Source of the DNA: Polaromonas sp. C04
GTDB lineage: Bacteria > Pseudomonadota > Gammaproteobacteria > Burkholderiales > Burkholderiaceae_C
Assembly (NCBI RefSeq): GCF_002002705.1
Contig: NZ_MUNS01000039.1
Location: 46,779-110,778, forward strand
Direction of reading: 5' to 3'
Length of the DNA stretch: 64,000 nucleotides
The position numbers and the translations under genes are program-made. Under the pieces are notes generated by a model. The model ran no database searches. It had not been told where the DNA came from and worked only from the letters and a program-made list of their open reading frames with translations. Positions 32,561 to 43,815 of the stretch are shown here, one piece after another. How positions within the stretch are numbered: the first letter of the stretch is position 1; every line of letters begins with the position of its first letter.

Positions 32561-33742
32561 ATGGCGAACGACTTCCTTTTCACCTCCGAATCCGTCTCCG
32601 AAGGTCACCCCGACAAGGTGGCCGACCAGATCTCGGATGCCATCCTCGATGCGGTCTTCAAACAGGACCCGCTGTCGCGTGTGGCCGCCGAGACGCTGAC
32701 CAACACCGGCCTGGTGGTGCTGGCCGGCGAGATCACCACCAACGCGCACGTCGACTACATCCAGGTCGCGCGCGACACCATCAAACGCATCGGCTACGAC
32801 AACACCGAGTACGGCATCGACTATCGTGGCTGCGCCGTGCTGGTCGCCTACGACAAGCAGAGCAACGACATCGCCCAGGGCGTGGACCGCGCCAGCGACG
32901 ATCACCTGAACACCGGCGCCGGCGACCAGGGCCTGATGTTCGGCTACGCCTGCAACGAAACCCCCGAGCTGATGCCCGCGCCGATCTATTACGCGCACCG
33001 CCTGGTCGAGCGCCAGGCGCAGTTGCGCAAGGACGGCCGCCTGCCCTTTTTGCGGCCCGACGCGAAGAGCCAGGTGACGATGCGCTACGTGGACGGCAAG
33101 CCGCACTCCATCGACACCGTGGTGCTGTCGACGCAGCACAGCCCCGACCAGAGCGAGACCCCGACGAAGATGAAGGCCTCGTTCACCGAAGCCATCATCG
33201 AGGAAATCATCAAGCCGGTGCTGCCCAGGGAGTGGTTGAAGGAAACCCGCTACCTGGTGAACCCGACCGGCCGCTTCGTCATCGGCGGCCCGCAGGGCGA
33301 CTGCGGCCTGACCGGGCGCAAGATCATCGTCGACACCTATGGCGGCGCCTGCCCGCACGGCGGCGGCGCGTTCTCCGGCAAGGACCCGACGAAGGTCGAC
33401 CGCTCGGCCGCCTATGCCGCCCGTTACGTGGCCAAGAACATCGTGGCCGCCGGCCTGGCGCGGCAATGCCAGATCCAGGTGGCCTACGCGATCGGCGTGG
33501 CCAAGCCCATGAACGTGACGGTCTACACCGAAGGCACCGGGGTCATCTCCGACGAGAAAATCGCCGCGCTGATCAACGAGCACTTCGATCTGCGCCCCAA
33601 GGGCATCATCCAGATGCTGGATCTGCTGCGCCCGATCTACGAAAAGACCGCCGCCTATGGCCACTTTGGCCGCGAGGAGCCCGAGTTCAGCTGGGAACGC
33701 ACTGACAAGGCCAAGGTGCTGCGGGCCGCCGCGGGCCTGTAA
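32561..33742 (+). CDS. metK: S-adenosylmethionine synthetase
   Basis: Makes SAM from ATP and methionine. 393 residues. Blocks: [52 protein letters not shown] lies 12 bp upstream of the ATG. A good intrinsic terminator follows. Single-gene unit, divergent from the acyltransferase pair. Confidence 0.97.
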   Translation: MANDFLFTSESVSEGHPDKVADQISDAILDAVFKQDPLSRVAAETLTNTGLVVLAGEITTNAHVDYIQVARDTIKRIGYDNTEYGIDYRGCAVLVAYDKQSNDIAQGVDRASDDHLNTGAGDQGLMFGYACNETPELMPAPIYYAHRLVERQAQLRKDGRLPFLRPDAKSQVTMRYVDGKPHSIDTVVLSTQHSPDQSETPTKMKASFTEAIIEEIIKPVLPREWLKETRYLVNPTGRFVIGGPQGDCGLTGRKIIVDTYGGACPHGGGAFSGKDPTKVDRSAAYAARYVAKNIVAAGLARQCQIQVAYAIGVAKPMNVTVYTEGTGVISDEKIAALINEHFDLRPKGIIQMLDLLRPIYEKTAAYGHFGREEPEFSWERTDKAKVLRAAAGL

Positions 33743-33760
33743 CCGCTCCTGCGCTGCCTT

Positions 33761-33790
33761 GAAAGCCGCCCCTTGGGCGGCTTTCTTTTT
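33761..33790 (+). terminator. Intrinsic terminator of metK
   Basis: Perfect 10-bp arms GAAAGCCGCC (33761-33770) and GGCGGCTTTC (33776-33785) around a CCTTG loop, then TTTTT. Confidence 0.85.
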
Positions 33791-33810
33791 GCGCTTGCGG
33801 GCCCTGTGGA

Positions 33811-33839
33811 CTTGAAATCGGCACAAAAGCCCGTATCAT
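33811..33839 (+). promoter_or_regulatory. groESL promoter, sigma32-like overlapping sigma70-like
   Basis: CTTGAAA (33811-33817), 12 bp, then CCCGTAT (33830-33836) fits the heat-shock sigma pattern. The same bases give TTGAAA / 16 bp / TATCAT (33834-33839) for the housekeeping sigma. The CIRCE operator starts at the last base. Confidence 0.7.
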
Positions 33840-33865
33840 TAGCACTCGTAGGAGATGAGTGCTAA
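33839..33865 (+). promoter_or_regulatory. CIRCE operator (HrcA binding site)
   Basis: A perfect match to the consensus TTAGCACTC-N9-GAGTGCTAA, 102 bp upstream of groES. HrcA repression of groESL is therefore expected, in addition to sigma32 activation. Confidence 0.93.
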
Positions 33866-33967
33866 CAGCCATCCTGGCCTGCACCGGCTCCACAAATTCA
33901 TGGGCACTGACTTCTGGCTGGTGCCTTTTGATGTTCCAACCCTATTGTTTCAAAACAAGGAGATGCA

Positions 33968-34258
33968 ATGAAACTTCGTCCTCTGCACGACCGCGTGATC
34001 GTCAAACGCGTTGAAAGCGAAACCAAGACCGCCTCGGGCATCGTGATCCCCGACAACGCCGCCGAAAAACCCGATCAGGGAGAAGTGCTGGCCGTGGGCC
34101 CGGGCAAAAAGAACGACAAGGGCGATCTGAGCCCGATGGCCGTCAAGGTCGGCGACCGCGTGCTGTTTGGCAAATACAGCGGCCAGACCGTCAAGGTCGA
34201 TGGCGACGAACTGCTTGTCATGAAAGAAGAAGACCTGTTTGCGGTCGTCGAGAAGTAA
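33968..34258 (+). CDS. groES: Co-chaperonin GroES
   Basis: 96-residue lid of the GroEL chamber. [14 protein letters not shown] at the start and the mobile loop around [18 protein letters not shown] are typical. A strong AAGGAG precedes the ATG. groEL follows after 49 bp. Confidence 0.97.
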   Translation: MKLRPLHDRVIVKRVESETKTASGIVIPDNAAEKPDQGEVLAVGPGKKNDKGDLSPMAVKVGDRVLFGKYSGQTVKVDGDELLVMKEEDLFAVVEK

Positions 34259-34292
34259 TTTCTCGCTCTTTCACACGTTATCAATCAACTGA

Positions 34293-35963
<1,671 letters not shown>

Positions 35964-36010
35964 TCCCCCTGACCGACTTCGCTGGCCCGGCCAGCGAAGC
36001 AGGCCACAGA

Positions 36011-36046
36011 AGCCCCCGCAGGTTGCACGACCTGCGGGGGCTTTTT
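36011..36046. terminator. Intrinsic terminator between groEL and the sensor kinase gene
   Basis: AGCCCCCGCAGG (36011-36022), 8-base loop, CCTGCGGGGGCT (36031-36042), then TTTT. The convergent sensor kinase gene ends at 36045, with its TAA overlapping the T-tract side of this hairpin, so it is mainly oriented for groEL. Confidence 0.85.
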
Positions 36047-37463
36047 ACATGGGGACGCCCGCGGGAAAGCGCACCGTCACGAGCAGGCCGTGCGCCTCGT
36101 GCGGGTTGGCGGCGAGCTGGACCGTGGCGCCGAACGCGCGCGCGATCTCCTGCACGATCGCCAGTCCCAGCCCCGTGCCCTCGGTGTCCTGCGAGACGCG
36201 GTAAAAGCGCTCGAACACGCGCTCCATCGCCTCGGCCGGGATGCCCGGCCCGTTGTCTTCCACCGTGAGTTCGACGACCGCGCCGGCAAGGCGCACCCCC
36301 ACCGTCACGCGCCCGCCGTCCTGGGTGTAGCGCAGCGCGTTCTCCAGCAGGTTGCCCACCAGCGCATCGAGCAGCGCGGGTTGCGCCTGCACCGCCGCAC
36401 TGCCCGCAGCCTGCGGCGCGTCCAGCCCCAGGTCGATATGGCGCCGGTCCGCCAGCGCCGCCAGCTGCTCCACGCTGCGCAGCGCCGCCGCGGCGAGATC
36501 GACCTGCTGCAGCCGTGTGTGTGCATCGCCATGCTCGGCCTGCGCCAGCAGCAGCAGCTTGTTCGTCACGTCCACCAGCCGGCGGTTGCTGGTCTGCATG
36601 GCGAGCCACAGCGCATCCATGTCGGCGCGGCGCGTCTCCCAGTTCTGCCGGTGCGCTCGCGTGTAGCGCGCGTACTCGATCTGCGAGGCCTGTAGCGCCA
36701 GCGGCGTGCGCAGCTGGTGCGCCGCATCGGCGATAAAGCGCCGCTGCGCCTCGGAGTGCATCCTGAGCTGGCGCACGAACCGGTTGATGGTGTCGGCCAC
36801 CGGGCGCAGCTCCGTGTGCAGCGCATGCGCATCCACCACGAAGTCCAGGTGCAGCGGGTCGCGCTGCGCGAGCTGGCGGCTCAACCGCACGACCGGGCGC
36901 AGCTCCCAGGTCAGCGCCAGCGTCGTCAGCACGATGGCCAGCACCAGCGCGACCAGCAAATACTCCATGGACGGCCACCACAAGGTGCGCAGCATCTGGT
37001 CGCGGCTGCCGGTGGTCTTGCCGACCGCAATCGTGACATCCTGCGCGCCGCCCACGTCGTACATCGAGCGCTGGGTGATCACCGCGCGCACCGGGAGGCC
37101 GTCGAACGTGGCGTCATACCACTGCGCCCGGTCCACCCCTTCGAGTCGCCGTGACGGCGGCATGGGAAAACCCGGCGAGCCTGCCAGCAGCCGGCCATCG
37201 GCACCCGTCACACTCAAGAAGACCCGGTCGCGGGCGGGCGAGACGAACAGACTGAGCGCCGCCGGCGGCACGCTGGCCCGGATGTCGTCGCCTTCCCAGA
37301 TCAGCCGGTCCGACAACACCTTGGCCGAGGCCAGCAGGTCGTGGTCCTGCACGTAATCGGCCACCTCCGCCGCGTTTTGCCAGTTGAGATAGCCGCAGAC
37401 CGCCACGAACACCGACAGCGGCAGCAGCAGCCACGCCGCCAGGCGCAGGCGCAGGCTAGCCAT
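36045..37463 (-). CDS. Two-component sensor histidine kinase (TctE-like)
   Basis: 472 residues. Transmembrane helices at about residues 5-27 and 167-187 enclose a periplasmic sensor domain. The H-box is AAHQLRTPLA with His249. The ATPase domain shows LLENALRYT (N-box), VEDNGPGIP (G1) and GTGLGLAIV (G2). The ATG at 37463 overlaps the response regulator stop by 8 bases. The sensed ligand is unknown. The divergent ABC importer next door is the obvious candidate target. Confidence 0.9.
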   Translation of the reverse strand: MASLRLRLAAWLLLPLSVFVAVCGYLNWQNAAEVADYVQDHDLLASAKVLSDRLIWEGDDIRASVPPAALSLFVSPARDRVFLSVTGADGRLLAGSPGFPMPPSRRLEGVDRAQWYDATFDGLPVRAVITQRSMYDVGGAQDVTIAVGKTTGSRDQMLRTLWWPSMEYLLVALVLAIVLTTLALTWELRPVVRLSRQLAQRDPLHLDFVVDAHALHTELRPVADTINRFVRQLRMHSEAQRRFIADAAHQLRTPLALQASQIEYARYTRAHRQNWETRRADMDALWLAMQTSNRRLVDVTNKLLLLAQAEHGDAHTRLQQVDLAAAALRSVEQLAALADRRHIDLGLDAPQAAGSAAVQAQPALLDALVGNLLENALRYTQDGGRVTVGVRLAGAVVELTVEDNGPGIPAEAMERVFERFYRVSQDTEGTGLGLAIVQEIARAFGATVQLAANPHEAHGLLVTVRFPAGVPM

Positions 37464-38130
37464 CGTCACGCGTGCGCAGCAGGTAGCCGACGCCGCGCAG
37501 GGTGATGATGGTGGCCTGGCTGGCCTCGAGTTTCTTGCGCAGGCGGTGCACGTAGAGCTCCAGCGCGTCGGCACTGGGCTCGTCGTCCAGATCGAACAGG
37601 CCGTCGATCAGCGTCTGTTTGGGCACCGTGCTGCCGCTCCGGAGCATCAACGTCTCCAACAGCGTGCGCTCGCGCGGCGGCAGCGCCAGTTCACGCCCGG
37701 CCAGCGCGAACTGGCGCGTGCGCAGGTCGTAGCGCAGGTCGCCGCAGCTCATGTCATTGGCCTTGCCCGGCACCTGGCGGCGCACCAGCGCCTTGATGCG
37801 CGCCACCAGCTCGCGGGCTTCAAACGGCTTGACCAGATAGTCGTCGGCGCCGATTTCCAGACACTGCACCTTCTGGTCGAGCGAGGCGGCCGCGGTCAGG
37901 ATCAGCACCGGCACCTCGTCGCGCCGCTCGCGCAGCCGCCGCAGCACGCCCTTGCCCGACAGGCGCGGGATGTTCAGGTCCAGCAGCACCACGTCGTAGC
38001 GCGCCTGCTGCAGCTGGCGGTCGGCCGCATCCCCGTCCTCCATGTGGTCCACCACGAAATCCTGCTCGCGCAGCAGGCTGGCCAGCCAGTGGGCCAGCTG
38101 CAGGTTGTCTTCGATGAGCAGGAGCTTCAT
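37456..38130 (-). CDS. OmpR-family response regulator (TctD-like)
   Basis: 224 residues. Receiver domain with acidic pocket E7-D8, phospho-acceptor Asp51 (VVLLDLNIP), Thr79 and Lys101 (LVKPFE). The winged-helix DNA-binding domain spans about 128-220 (ALELYVHRLRKKLEA, ITLRGVGYLL). First gene of the regulator-kinase pair, 157 bp from the divergent ABC substrate-binding gene. Confidence 0.92.
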   Translation of the reverse strand: MKLLLIEDNLQLAHWLASLLREQDFVVDHMEDGDAADRQLQQARYDVVLLDLNIPRLSGKGVLRRLRERRDEVPVLILTAAASLDQKVQCLEIGADDYLVKPFEARELVARIKALVRRQVPGKANDMSCGDLRYDLRTRQFALAGRELALPPRERTLLETLMLRSGSTVPKQTLIDGLFDLDDEPSADALELYVHRLRKKLEASQATIITLRGVGYLLRTRDDG

Positions 38131-38287
38131 GGGAAAGGCGGCTCGGTCAATTTTACAAACTAGGGATAACCATGAGAAATTTCACCAGCGGGCGAAAGCT
38201 GCCCGAAAGATGGCATTTCCTAGACTGGCAGGGTCCTGCGGCGCCAGTGCTCGCAGTCCTTGTTCATCACTCAGGAGATTACACACC

Positions 38288-39298
38288 ATGCGTCCTTCAC
38301 GCCGTACCCTGCTCACCGCCGCCCTTTGCACGGCCCTGGCCGCCGCCGCTCCCCTCGCCCAGGCCGCCGATGCGCCCATCACCATCATGGTGGGCGGCAT
38401 CAACAAGATCATCTACCTGCCGGCCAAGCTGACCGAGGCGCTGGGCTACTTCAAGGACGCCGGCCTGAACGTGGAGCTGCAGTCGCAGCCCGCCGGCGTA
38501 GACGCCGAAAACCAGCTGATCGCCGGCGCGGTGCAGGGCGTGGTGGGCTTTTACGACCACACCATCGACCTGCAGAGCAAGGGCAAGGAAGTCCAGGCGA
38601 TCGCGGTGTTCTGCAAGGTGCCCGGTGAGGTGGAACTGGTCTCGACCAAGGCAGCGCCCACCTTCAAGTCGATGGCCGACGCCAAGGGCAAGACGCTGGG
38701 CGTGACCGGACTGGGCTCGTCCACCGATTTCCTGACCCGCTACCTGGCGGACCGCCAGGGCGTCGCCTCGAAGGATTATTCGCTCTTGCCGGTGGGCGCG
38801 GGCAACTCCTTCATCGCCGCCATCAAGCAGGACCGCATCCAGGCCGGCATGACGACCGAGCCCACCGTGTCGCAGATGCTCAAGACCGGCGACGCCCAGG
38901 TGCTGGTGGACCTGCGCACCGAAGAGGGCACCAAGGCGGCGCTGGGCGGCCTGTACCCGGCGGCCAGCCTGTACGTGCAAAACACCTGGGCCGAAGCGCA
39001 CAAGGAGCAGGCCTCCAGGCTGGCGCAGGCCTTCGCGCGCACCATGGCCTATATCCACACGCACACGGCGGAGCAGATTGCCGAACTGGTGCCGCGCGAC
39101 TACTACGGCAGCGACAAGGCGCTGTACGTGCAGGCGCTGAAATCCTCGCTGCCGATGTTCACCAGCGACGCGCGCATGCCGGCCGGCGGCCCGGAAACGG
39201 TGCTCAAGGTGCTCGCCACCTACAAGCCGCTGGTCAAGAGCAAGAACATCGACCTGTCCAAGACCTACACCAATGCCTATCTGGCAGCTCCCAAGTAA
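38288..39298 (+). CDS. ABC transporter substrate-binding protein (NitT/TauT/SsuA type)
   Basis: 336-residue periplasmic binding protein with a signal peptide ending AQAADAP. PAKLTEALGYFKDAGLNVEL and GLGSSTDFLTRYLA are typical of the nitrate/sulfonate/taurine/thiamine-precursor binding superfamily. The ligand cannot be read from sequence. The ATG at 38288 has AGGAG 11 bp upstream. It leads the operon with the ATPase gene 2 bp downstream. Confidence 0.88.
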   Translation: MRPSRRTLLTAALCTALAAAAPLAQAADAPITIMVGGINKIIYLPAKLTEALGYFKDAGLNVELQSQPAGVDAENQLIAGAVQGVVGFYDHTIDLQSKGKEVQAIAVFCKVPGEVELVSTKAAPTFKSMADAKGKTLGVTGLGSSTDFLTRYLADRQGVASKDYSLLPVGAGNSFIAAIKQDRIQAGMTTEPTVSQMLKTGDAQVLVDLRTEEGTKAALGGLYPAASLYVQNTWAEAHKEQASRLAQAFARTMAYIHTHTAEQIAELVPRDYYGSDKALYVQALKSSLPMFTSDARMPAGGPETVLKVLATYKPLVKSKNIDLSKTYTNAYLAAPK

Positions 39299-39300
39299 TC

Positions 39301-40107
39301 ATGAAAAACGACCTGCCGGCCAGCGCCGGAAACACCCCGGCGATCGACTTCCGCGATGTCTCGCTGCGCTTCATCTCCGCGGACGGCAACGCCACGGTGG
39401 CATTGCGCAACTTCACCATGTCGGTGGCGCGCGGCGAATTTGTCGCCATCGTCGGCCCCACCGGCTGCGGCAAGTCGACCACGCTGAACATGATCACCGG
39501 CCTGTTGCGCCCCACCGTGGGCGAGGTGGCCGTCATGGGCCAGCCGGTGCAGGGCATCGACCCGCGCATCGGCTTCGTGTTCCAGGCCGACGCGGTGTTC
39601 CCGTGGCGCAGCGTGGCGGACAACGTGGCGGCCGGTCCGCTGTTTCGCGGCATGCCGAAGAAACAGGCTCACGAGCTGGCCGCGGACTGGATTGCACGCG
39701 TGGGCCTGGACACGTTCGGCAACCATTACCCGCACCAGCTCTCGGGCGGCATGCGCAAGCGCGTGGCGCTGGCGCAGACCTTCATCAACAGCCCCGAGAT
39801 CCTGCTGATGGACGAGCCCTTTTCGGCGCTCGACATGCAGACCCGCACGCTGATGCAGGACGAGTTGCTGCAGCTGTGGTCGGGCACGGGCGGCTCGGTG
39901 GTGTTCGTCACGCACGACCTGGAGGAAGCCATCGCGCTGGCCGACCGCGTGTTTGTGCTGTCGGCGCGCCCGGCCACGCTCAAGCGCGTGTACGAGATCG
40001 ACCTGCCGCGCCCGCGCGTCATGTCCGAGGTGCGCTACGACCCGCACTTCATCGAGCTCTCCAAACACATCTGGGCCGACTTGCGCGAAGAAGTCGTAAT
40101 TCATTGA
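39301..40107 (+). CDS. ABC transporter ATP-binding protein (SsuB/TauB type)
   Basis: 268 residues. Walker A GPTGCGKST, signature LSGGMRKRVALAQ, Walker B ILLMDEPFSALD, H-loop VFVTHDLEEAI. Energises uptake of the ligand bound by the upstream protein. Confidence 0.94.
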   Translation: MKNDLPASAGNTPAIDFRDVSLRFISADGNATVALRNFTMSVARGEFVAIVGPTGCGKSTTLNMITGLLRPTVGEVAVMGQPVQGIDPRIGFVFQADAVFPWRSVADNVAAGPLFRGMPKKQAHELAADWIARVGLDTFGNHYPHQLSGGMRKRVALAQTFINSPEILLMDEPFSALDMQTRTLMQDELLQLWSGTGGSVVFVTHDLEEAIALADRVFVLSARPATLKRVYEIDLPRPRVMSEVRYDPHFIELSKHIWADLREEVVIH

Positions 40108-40111
40108 TACA

Positions 40112-40206
40112 CCCCCGTTGCTTGCTCACTTCGTGTAGCCGCCTCCCCCCTCAAGGGGGCGCTACCAGCGGCCCGGCAAAGCCGGTTCCGCGGTAGCCCA
40201 CGAACG
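40112..40206 (+). repeat. Structured GC-rich repeat, copy R1 (inside ABC operon)
   Basis: Hairpin CCCCCC-TCAA-GGGGGC, then a long stem GCTACC (40161-40166) with GGTAGC (40192-40197) enclosing CCGGC-AAA-GCCGG. The whole unit recurs at 45325-45420 with compensatory changes in the outer stem. It lies between the ATPase and permease genes. Confidence 0.75.
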
Positions 40207-40281
40207 GGCTTCGCTTCGCTTGCCGGTGTGACGCGCGGGATACCGGCGAAGCACGGCGCATTATTTTAAGAAAGGCTTCTC

Positions 40282-41166
40282 ATGAATGCCATTGCCACAT
40301 CTGCCATGAGTCCGGGCCACCAGGCCCTGCCCGCCTCCCTCAGCGACGAGGCGCTGGCGCGCGAATCCGTGGTCGCGCAAGCGGCCATCCGCCGGCACCG
40401 CTTCGTGATCATCGGCCTGCGCATCGCGGTGCTGGTGCTGGTGCTGGGCGGCTGGGAGCTGAGCGCCAACCTGAAGTGGATCGACCCCTTCTTTTACTCC
40501 CAGCCCTCGCTGATCTGGGCGCAGATCGTCGAATGGATTCGCGACGGCACCTCGCAGGGCCCGCTGTGGGTGCAGGTGGCCGTGACGCTGGAGGAGACCG
40601 TGATCGGTTTCCTGATCGGCGGCATCGGCGGCATCATCTGCGGCATCCTGCTGGGCCGCAACAAGCTGCTGGCCGACGTGTTCAGCCTGTACATCCAGAT
40701 CGCCAACTCGATCCCGCGCGTGGTGCTCGGCTCGGTGTTCGTCATCGCGCTCGGGCTGGGCATGGCCTCCAAGGTGGCGCTGGCCGTGGTGATGGTGTTC
40801 TTCGTCGTGTTCGGCAACGCCTTCCAGGGCGTGCGCGAGGCCGACAAGTACCTGATCGCGAACGCGCGCATCCTCGGCGCGTCCAAGCGCCAGCTCACCA
40901 CCTCGGTGGTGATTCCGTCGGCGATGTCGTGGATTCTGGCGAGCCTGCATGTGAGCTTCGGCTTTGCCCTGGTGGGTGCCGTGGTGGGCGAATTCCTCGG
41001 TGCCAAGCAGGGCATGGGCCTGCTGATCTCCACCGCGCAGGGTGCGTTCAACGCCAGTGGCGTGTTCGCCGCGATGATCGTGCTCGCGGCGGTCGCGCTG
41101 GTGGCCGACTTCATCCTGACGCGGCTGGAAAAACGCCTGCTCAAATGGCGGCCCGCGGCGTTCTGA
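40282..41166 (+). CDS. ABC transporter permease (SsuC/TauC type)
   Basis: 294 residues with six or so helices. The EAA-type loop reads EADKYLIANARILGASKRQLTTSVVIPSAM. It completes the importer with the two upstream genes, although a 174-bp gap with repeat R1 separates it from the ATPase gene. Confidence 0.92.
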   Translation: MNAIATSAMSPGHQALPASLSDEALARESVVAQAAIRRHRFVIIGLRIAVLVLVLGGWELSANLKWIDPFFYSQPSLIWAQIVEWIRDGTSQGPLWVQVAVTLEETVIGFLIGGIGGIICGILLGRNKLLADVFSLYIQIANSIPRVVLGSVFVIALGLGMASKVALAVVMVFFVVFGNAFQGVREADKYLIANARILGASKRQLTTSVVIPSAMSWILASLHVSFGFALVGAVVGEFLGAKQGMGLLISTAQGAFNASGVFAAMIVLAAVALVADFILTRLEKRLLKWRPAAF

Positions 41167-41189
41167 CATTCAAAAAACGAAATCGCAAG

Positions 41190-41225
41190 GTTTCGTCATT
41201 CCCGCGCAGGCGGGAATGACGAAAC
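41190..41225. repeat. Perfect 16-bp-arm palindrome (REP-like)
   Basis: GTTTCGTCATTCCCGC and its exact complement flank a GCAG loop. It lies between the converging permease and pgi genes and may end transcription from both sides or be a dispersed REP-like unit. A second small hairpin ACGACG-AAA-CGTCGT follows at 41234-41248. Confidence 0.65.
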
Positions 41226-41247
41226 TCACGGGGACGACGAAACGTCG

Positions 41248-42843
41248 TTATGGAAAGCTCAATAGCTTTTGAAGCAGGCCGGCCGTGGAGCCGTCCAGCC
41301 CCGTGCTGTCCCCCGACTGCAGCCGCGGCTCGATGTCCCGAGCCAGCACCTTGCCGAGCTCGACGCCCCACTGGTCGAAGCTGTTGATGCCCCAGACCGA
41401 GCCGCTAACAAATACGCGATGCTCCTGCAGCGCGAGCAGCGCGCCCAGACTCGCCGGCGTCAGCTCCTCTAACAGCAGGAAGGTGCTGGGGCGGTTGCCG
41501 GGAAAGTGGCGATGCCCGCCCGCGTCCATTTGGCCCAGCATCAGCGCCTGCGCCTGCGCCAGGGCGTTGGCCAGCAGCCGCTGGTGATGGCCGGCCAGGT
41601 CGTGCATCGGTTTCCTGACCGCAACAAACTCGACCGGCACCACGTCAGTGCCCTGGTGCAGCATCTGGAAATACGCGTGCTGACCATTGGTGCCGGGCTC
41701 GCCCCACACCACCGGCGAGGTGCCGAACGGCAGCGCCTGGCCCTGCAGGTCGACCCGCTTGCCGTTGCTCTCCATCTCGAGCTGCTGCAAATAGGCCGGC
41801 AGGTGCTTGAGCGCGCTGTGATAAGGCGCGATGCTGCGGCTGGTGAAGCCCAGGAAGTTGCGGTACCAGACGTCGAGCAGGCCCAGGCGCAGCGGCAGGT
41901 TCTGGTGCAGCGGCGCCGTGCGGAAGTGCTCGTCCATCGCATGCGCGCCCGCGAGAAAATCGCGAAACCCGGCGTCGCCAATGGCAATGGCAATCGGCAA
42001 ACCGATGGCCGACCACAGGGAATAGCGCCCGCCCACCCAGTCCCAGAAACCGAAGGTGGTCGTGATGCCAAACTCGCGGGCCGCCGCCACGTTGGTGGTG
42101 AGCGCCGCAAAGTGGCGCGCGATGTCGGTACCGCCTTGGCGCTCGAACCAGCACCTAGCCGACTGCGCATTGGTCATGGTCTCCGCCGTGGTGAAGGTCT
42201 TGGAGGCGACCAGGAACAGCGTGCTGTAAGGCTGCAGGTGTTTGAGCACCGCGGCCAGTTCATGGCCATCCACATTCGAGACAAAGTGAAAGCGCTTGCC
42301 CGGTATCGTGAATTCATCGAGCGCGAGCACCGCCATCTGCGGCCCGAGGTCGGAGCCGCCAATGCCGATGTTGACCACGTCGGTGATGGCGTCGTCGCCT
42401 CGTACCGCCTGCGCGTAGGCCAGCATCGCATCCAGCGTGGCATGCACCTGCGCGAGTTCGTGCGCCAACCAGTTTGCTTCACTATTGATAGCTAATTGTC
42501 CATAACCAGTATGGGCTGGAGCCTGTTTTCTCAACAAATAGTGCAGCACGGCGCGCTGCTCGGTGCTGTTGATCTTCTCGCCCGCGAACATCGCATCGCG
42601 GTGCGCCTCGACGCCGCACTGGCGCGCCAACTCGAACAGCAGCGCCTGCGTGGCGGCGTCGATCAGGTTCTTCGACAGGTCGGCGAAGACGTGCGGCGCA
42701 CTCTGGCTGAAAGTCGTAAATCTTTGAGGGTCGGCCGCAAAGGCGTCGCGCAGATCGAAGTCGCGGCCGCTGGACCGATACACATCCTGCAACGCCCACC
42801 AGGCGGCAGTCTGGTCACCACGTGGACGCGCCGGCACCGCCAT
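41248..42843 (-). CDS. pgi: Glucose-6-phosphate isomerase
   Basis: Interconverts glucose-6-P and fructose-6-P. 531 residues. VVNIGIGGSDLGP, VASKTFTTAETMTNA, and the C-terminal INSFDQWGVELGK signature are clear. Between LHYLLRK and VHATLDAML there is an extra, lower-GC segment compared with E. coli Pgi as I recall it (about 12 residues longer). It coincides with dispersed repeat copy B, read in frame. It follows tal by two bases. Confidence 0.94.
   Translation of the reverse strand: MAVPARPRGDQTAAWWALQDVYRSSGRDFDLRDAFAADPQRFTTFSQSAPHVFADLSKNLIDAATQALLFELARQCGVEAHRDAMFAGEKINSTEQRAVLHYLLRKQAPAHTGYGQLAINSEANWLAHELAQVHATLDAMLAYAQAVRGDDAITDVVNIGIGGSDLGPQMAVLALDEFTIPGKRFHFVSNVDGHELAAVLKHLQPYSTLFLVASKTFTTAETMTNAQSARCWFERQGGTDIARHFAALTTNVAAAREFGITTTFGFWDWVGGRYSLWSAIGLPIAIAIGDAGFRDFLAGAHAMDEHFRTAPLHQNLPLRLGLLDVWYRNFLGFTSRSIAPYHSALKHLPAYLQQLEMESNGKRVDLQGQALPFGTSPVVWGEPGTNGQHAYFQMLHQGTDVVPVEFVAVRKPMHDLAGHHQRLLANALAQAQALMLGQMDAGGHRHFPGNRPSTFLLLEELTPASLGALLALQEHRVFVSGSVWGINSFDQWGVELGKVLARDIEPRLQSGDSTGLDGSTAGLLQKLLSFP
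42476..42540 (-). repeat. Dispersed ~60-bp repeat, copy B (in frame inside pgi)
   Basis: Minus strand: TATTTGTTGAGAAAACAGGC, TCCAGCCCATACTGG, TTATGGACAATTAGCTATC, AATAGTGAAGC. The frame stays open through the whole copy and adds residues to Pgi. Confidence 0.65.
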
Positions 42844-42845
42844 GC

Positions 42846-43793
42846 TCAGGCCGCCAGGATGAGTTGCTCTAACTTCACCGCATCGGCCGCGAACGCGCGG
42901 ATGCCCTCGGCCAGCTTGTCGGTGGCCATGGCGTCTTCGTTGAGCGCATAGCGAAAACCCGCCTCGTCGAAATTCACGGCCGGCAGGTCCAGCGCCTTCG
43001 CCGCCTGCGGGTCCAGCGCGCGCTCCAGGGGGGCCTTGCTGGCGGCGAGCTGCGCCAGCAGTTCGGGGCTGATGGTCAGCAGGTCGCAGCCGGCCAGCGC
43101 CACGATCTGGCCCACGTTGCGAAAGCTCGCGCCCATGATCTCTGTCGCGATGCCGAAGTGCTTGTAGTGGTTGTAGATCTGCCGCACCGACTTGACGCCA
43201 GGGTCGTTGGCGCCCGCGTTGGCAGCCTCGTCCCAGCCGGCCCCGGCGGATTTCTTGTACCAGTCGTAGATGCGGCCGACAAACGGCGAGATCAGTTGCA
43301 CCCTGGCCTGGCCGCAGGCCACCGCCTGGCAGAACGAGAACAGCAGCGTGAGGTTGGTGTGAATGCCGCGCCGCTCCAGTTGCTCTGCGGCCGCGATGCC
43401 TTCCCAGGTGGCGGCCACCTTGATCAGCACGCGGTCGATGTGAATGCCTTCGGCCTGGTACAGCTCGACGATGCGCTCGGCCCGCGTGACGCTGGCGTTC
43501 GTGTCAAAGCTCAGCCGGGCGTCGACCTCGGTGGACACGCGCCCCGGAATGATGGCCAGGATCTCGGCACCAAAGCGCACCAGCAGCCGGTCCACGATTT
43601 CGTCCAGCGCACGGCCGCGGAATTGGGTGACCGTGTCGGTCAGCAGCGAGCGGTACTCGGCCTTTTGCACCGCCTTCAGAATCAGCGACGGATTGGTGGT
43701 CGCATCGCGCGGCTTGAAGGCGTCGAGCTGACGGAAATCACCGGAGTCGGCGACCACGGTGGTGAACTGTTTGAGGGCATCGAGTTGATTCAT
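42846..43793 (-). CDS. tal: Transaldolase
   Basis: Pentose phosphate pathway enzyme, 315 residues. [10 protein letters not shown] and [11 protein letters not shown] (Schiff-base lysine) followed by [11 protein letters not shown] are family blocks. Co-transcribed with pgi and divergent from zwf. Confidence 0.95.
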   Translation of the reverse strand: MNQLDALKQFTTVVADSGDFRQLDAFKPRDATTNPSLILKAVQKAEYRSLLTDTVTQFRGRALDEIVDRLLVRFGAEILAIIPGRVSTEVDARLSFDTNASVTRAERIVELYQAEGIHIDRVLIKVAATWEGIAAAEQLERRGIHTNLTLLFSFCQAVACGQARVQLISPFVGRIYDWYKKSAGAGWDEAANAGANDPGVKSVRQIYNHYKHFGIATEIMGASFRNVGQIVALAGCDLLTISPELLAQLAASKAPLERALDPQAAKALDLPAVNFDEAGFRYALNEDAMATDKLAEGIRAFAADAVKLEQLILAA

Positions 43794-43815
43794 CGTTGAA
43801 TTATCTTTGAAATAA

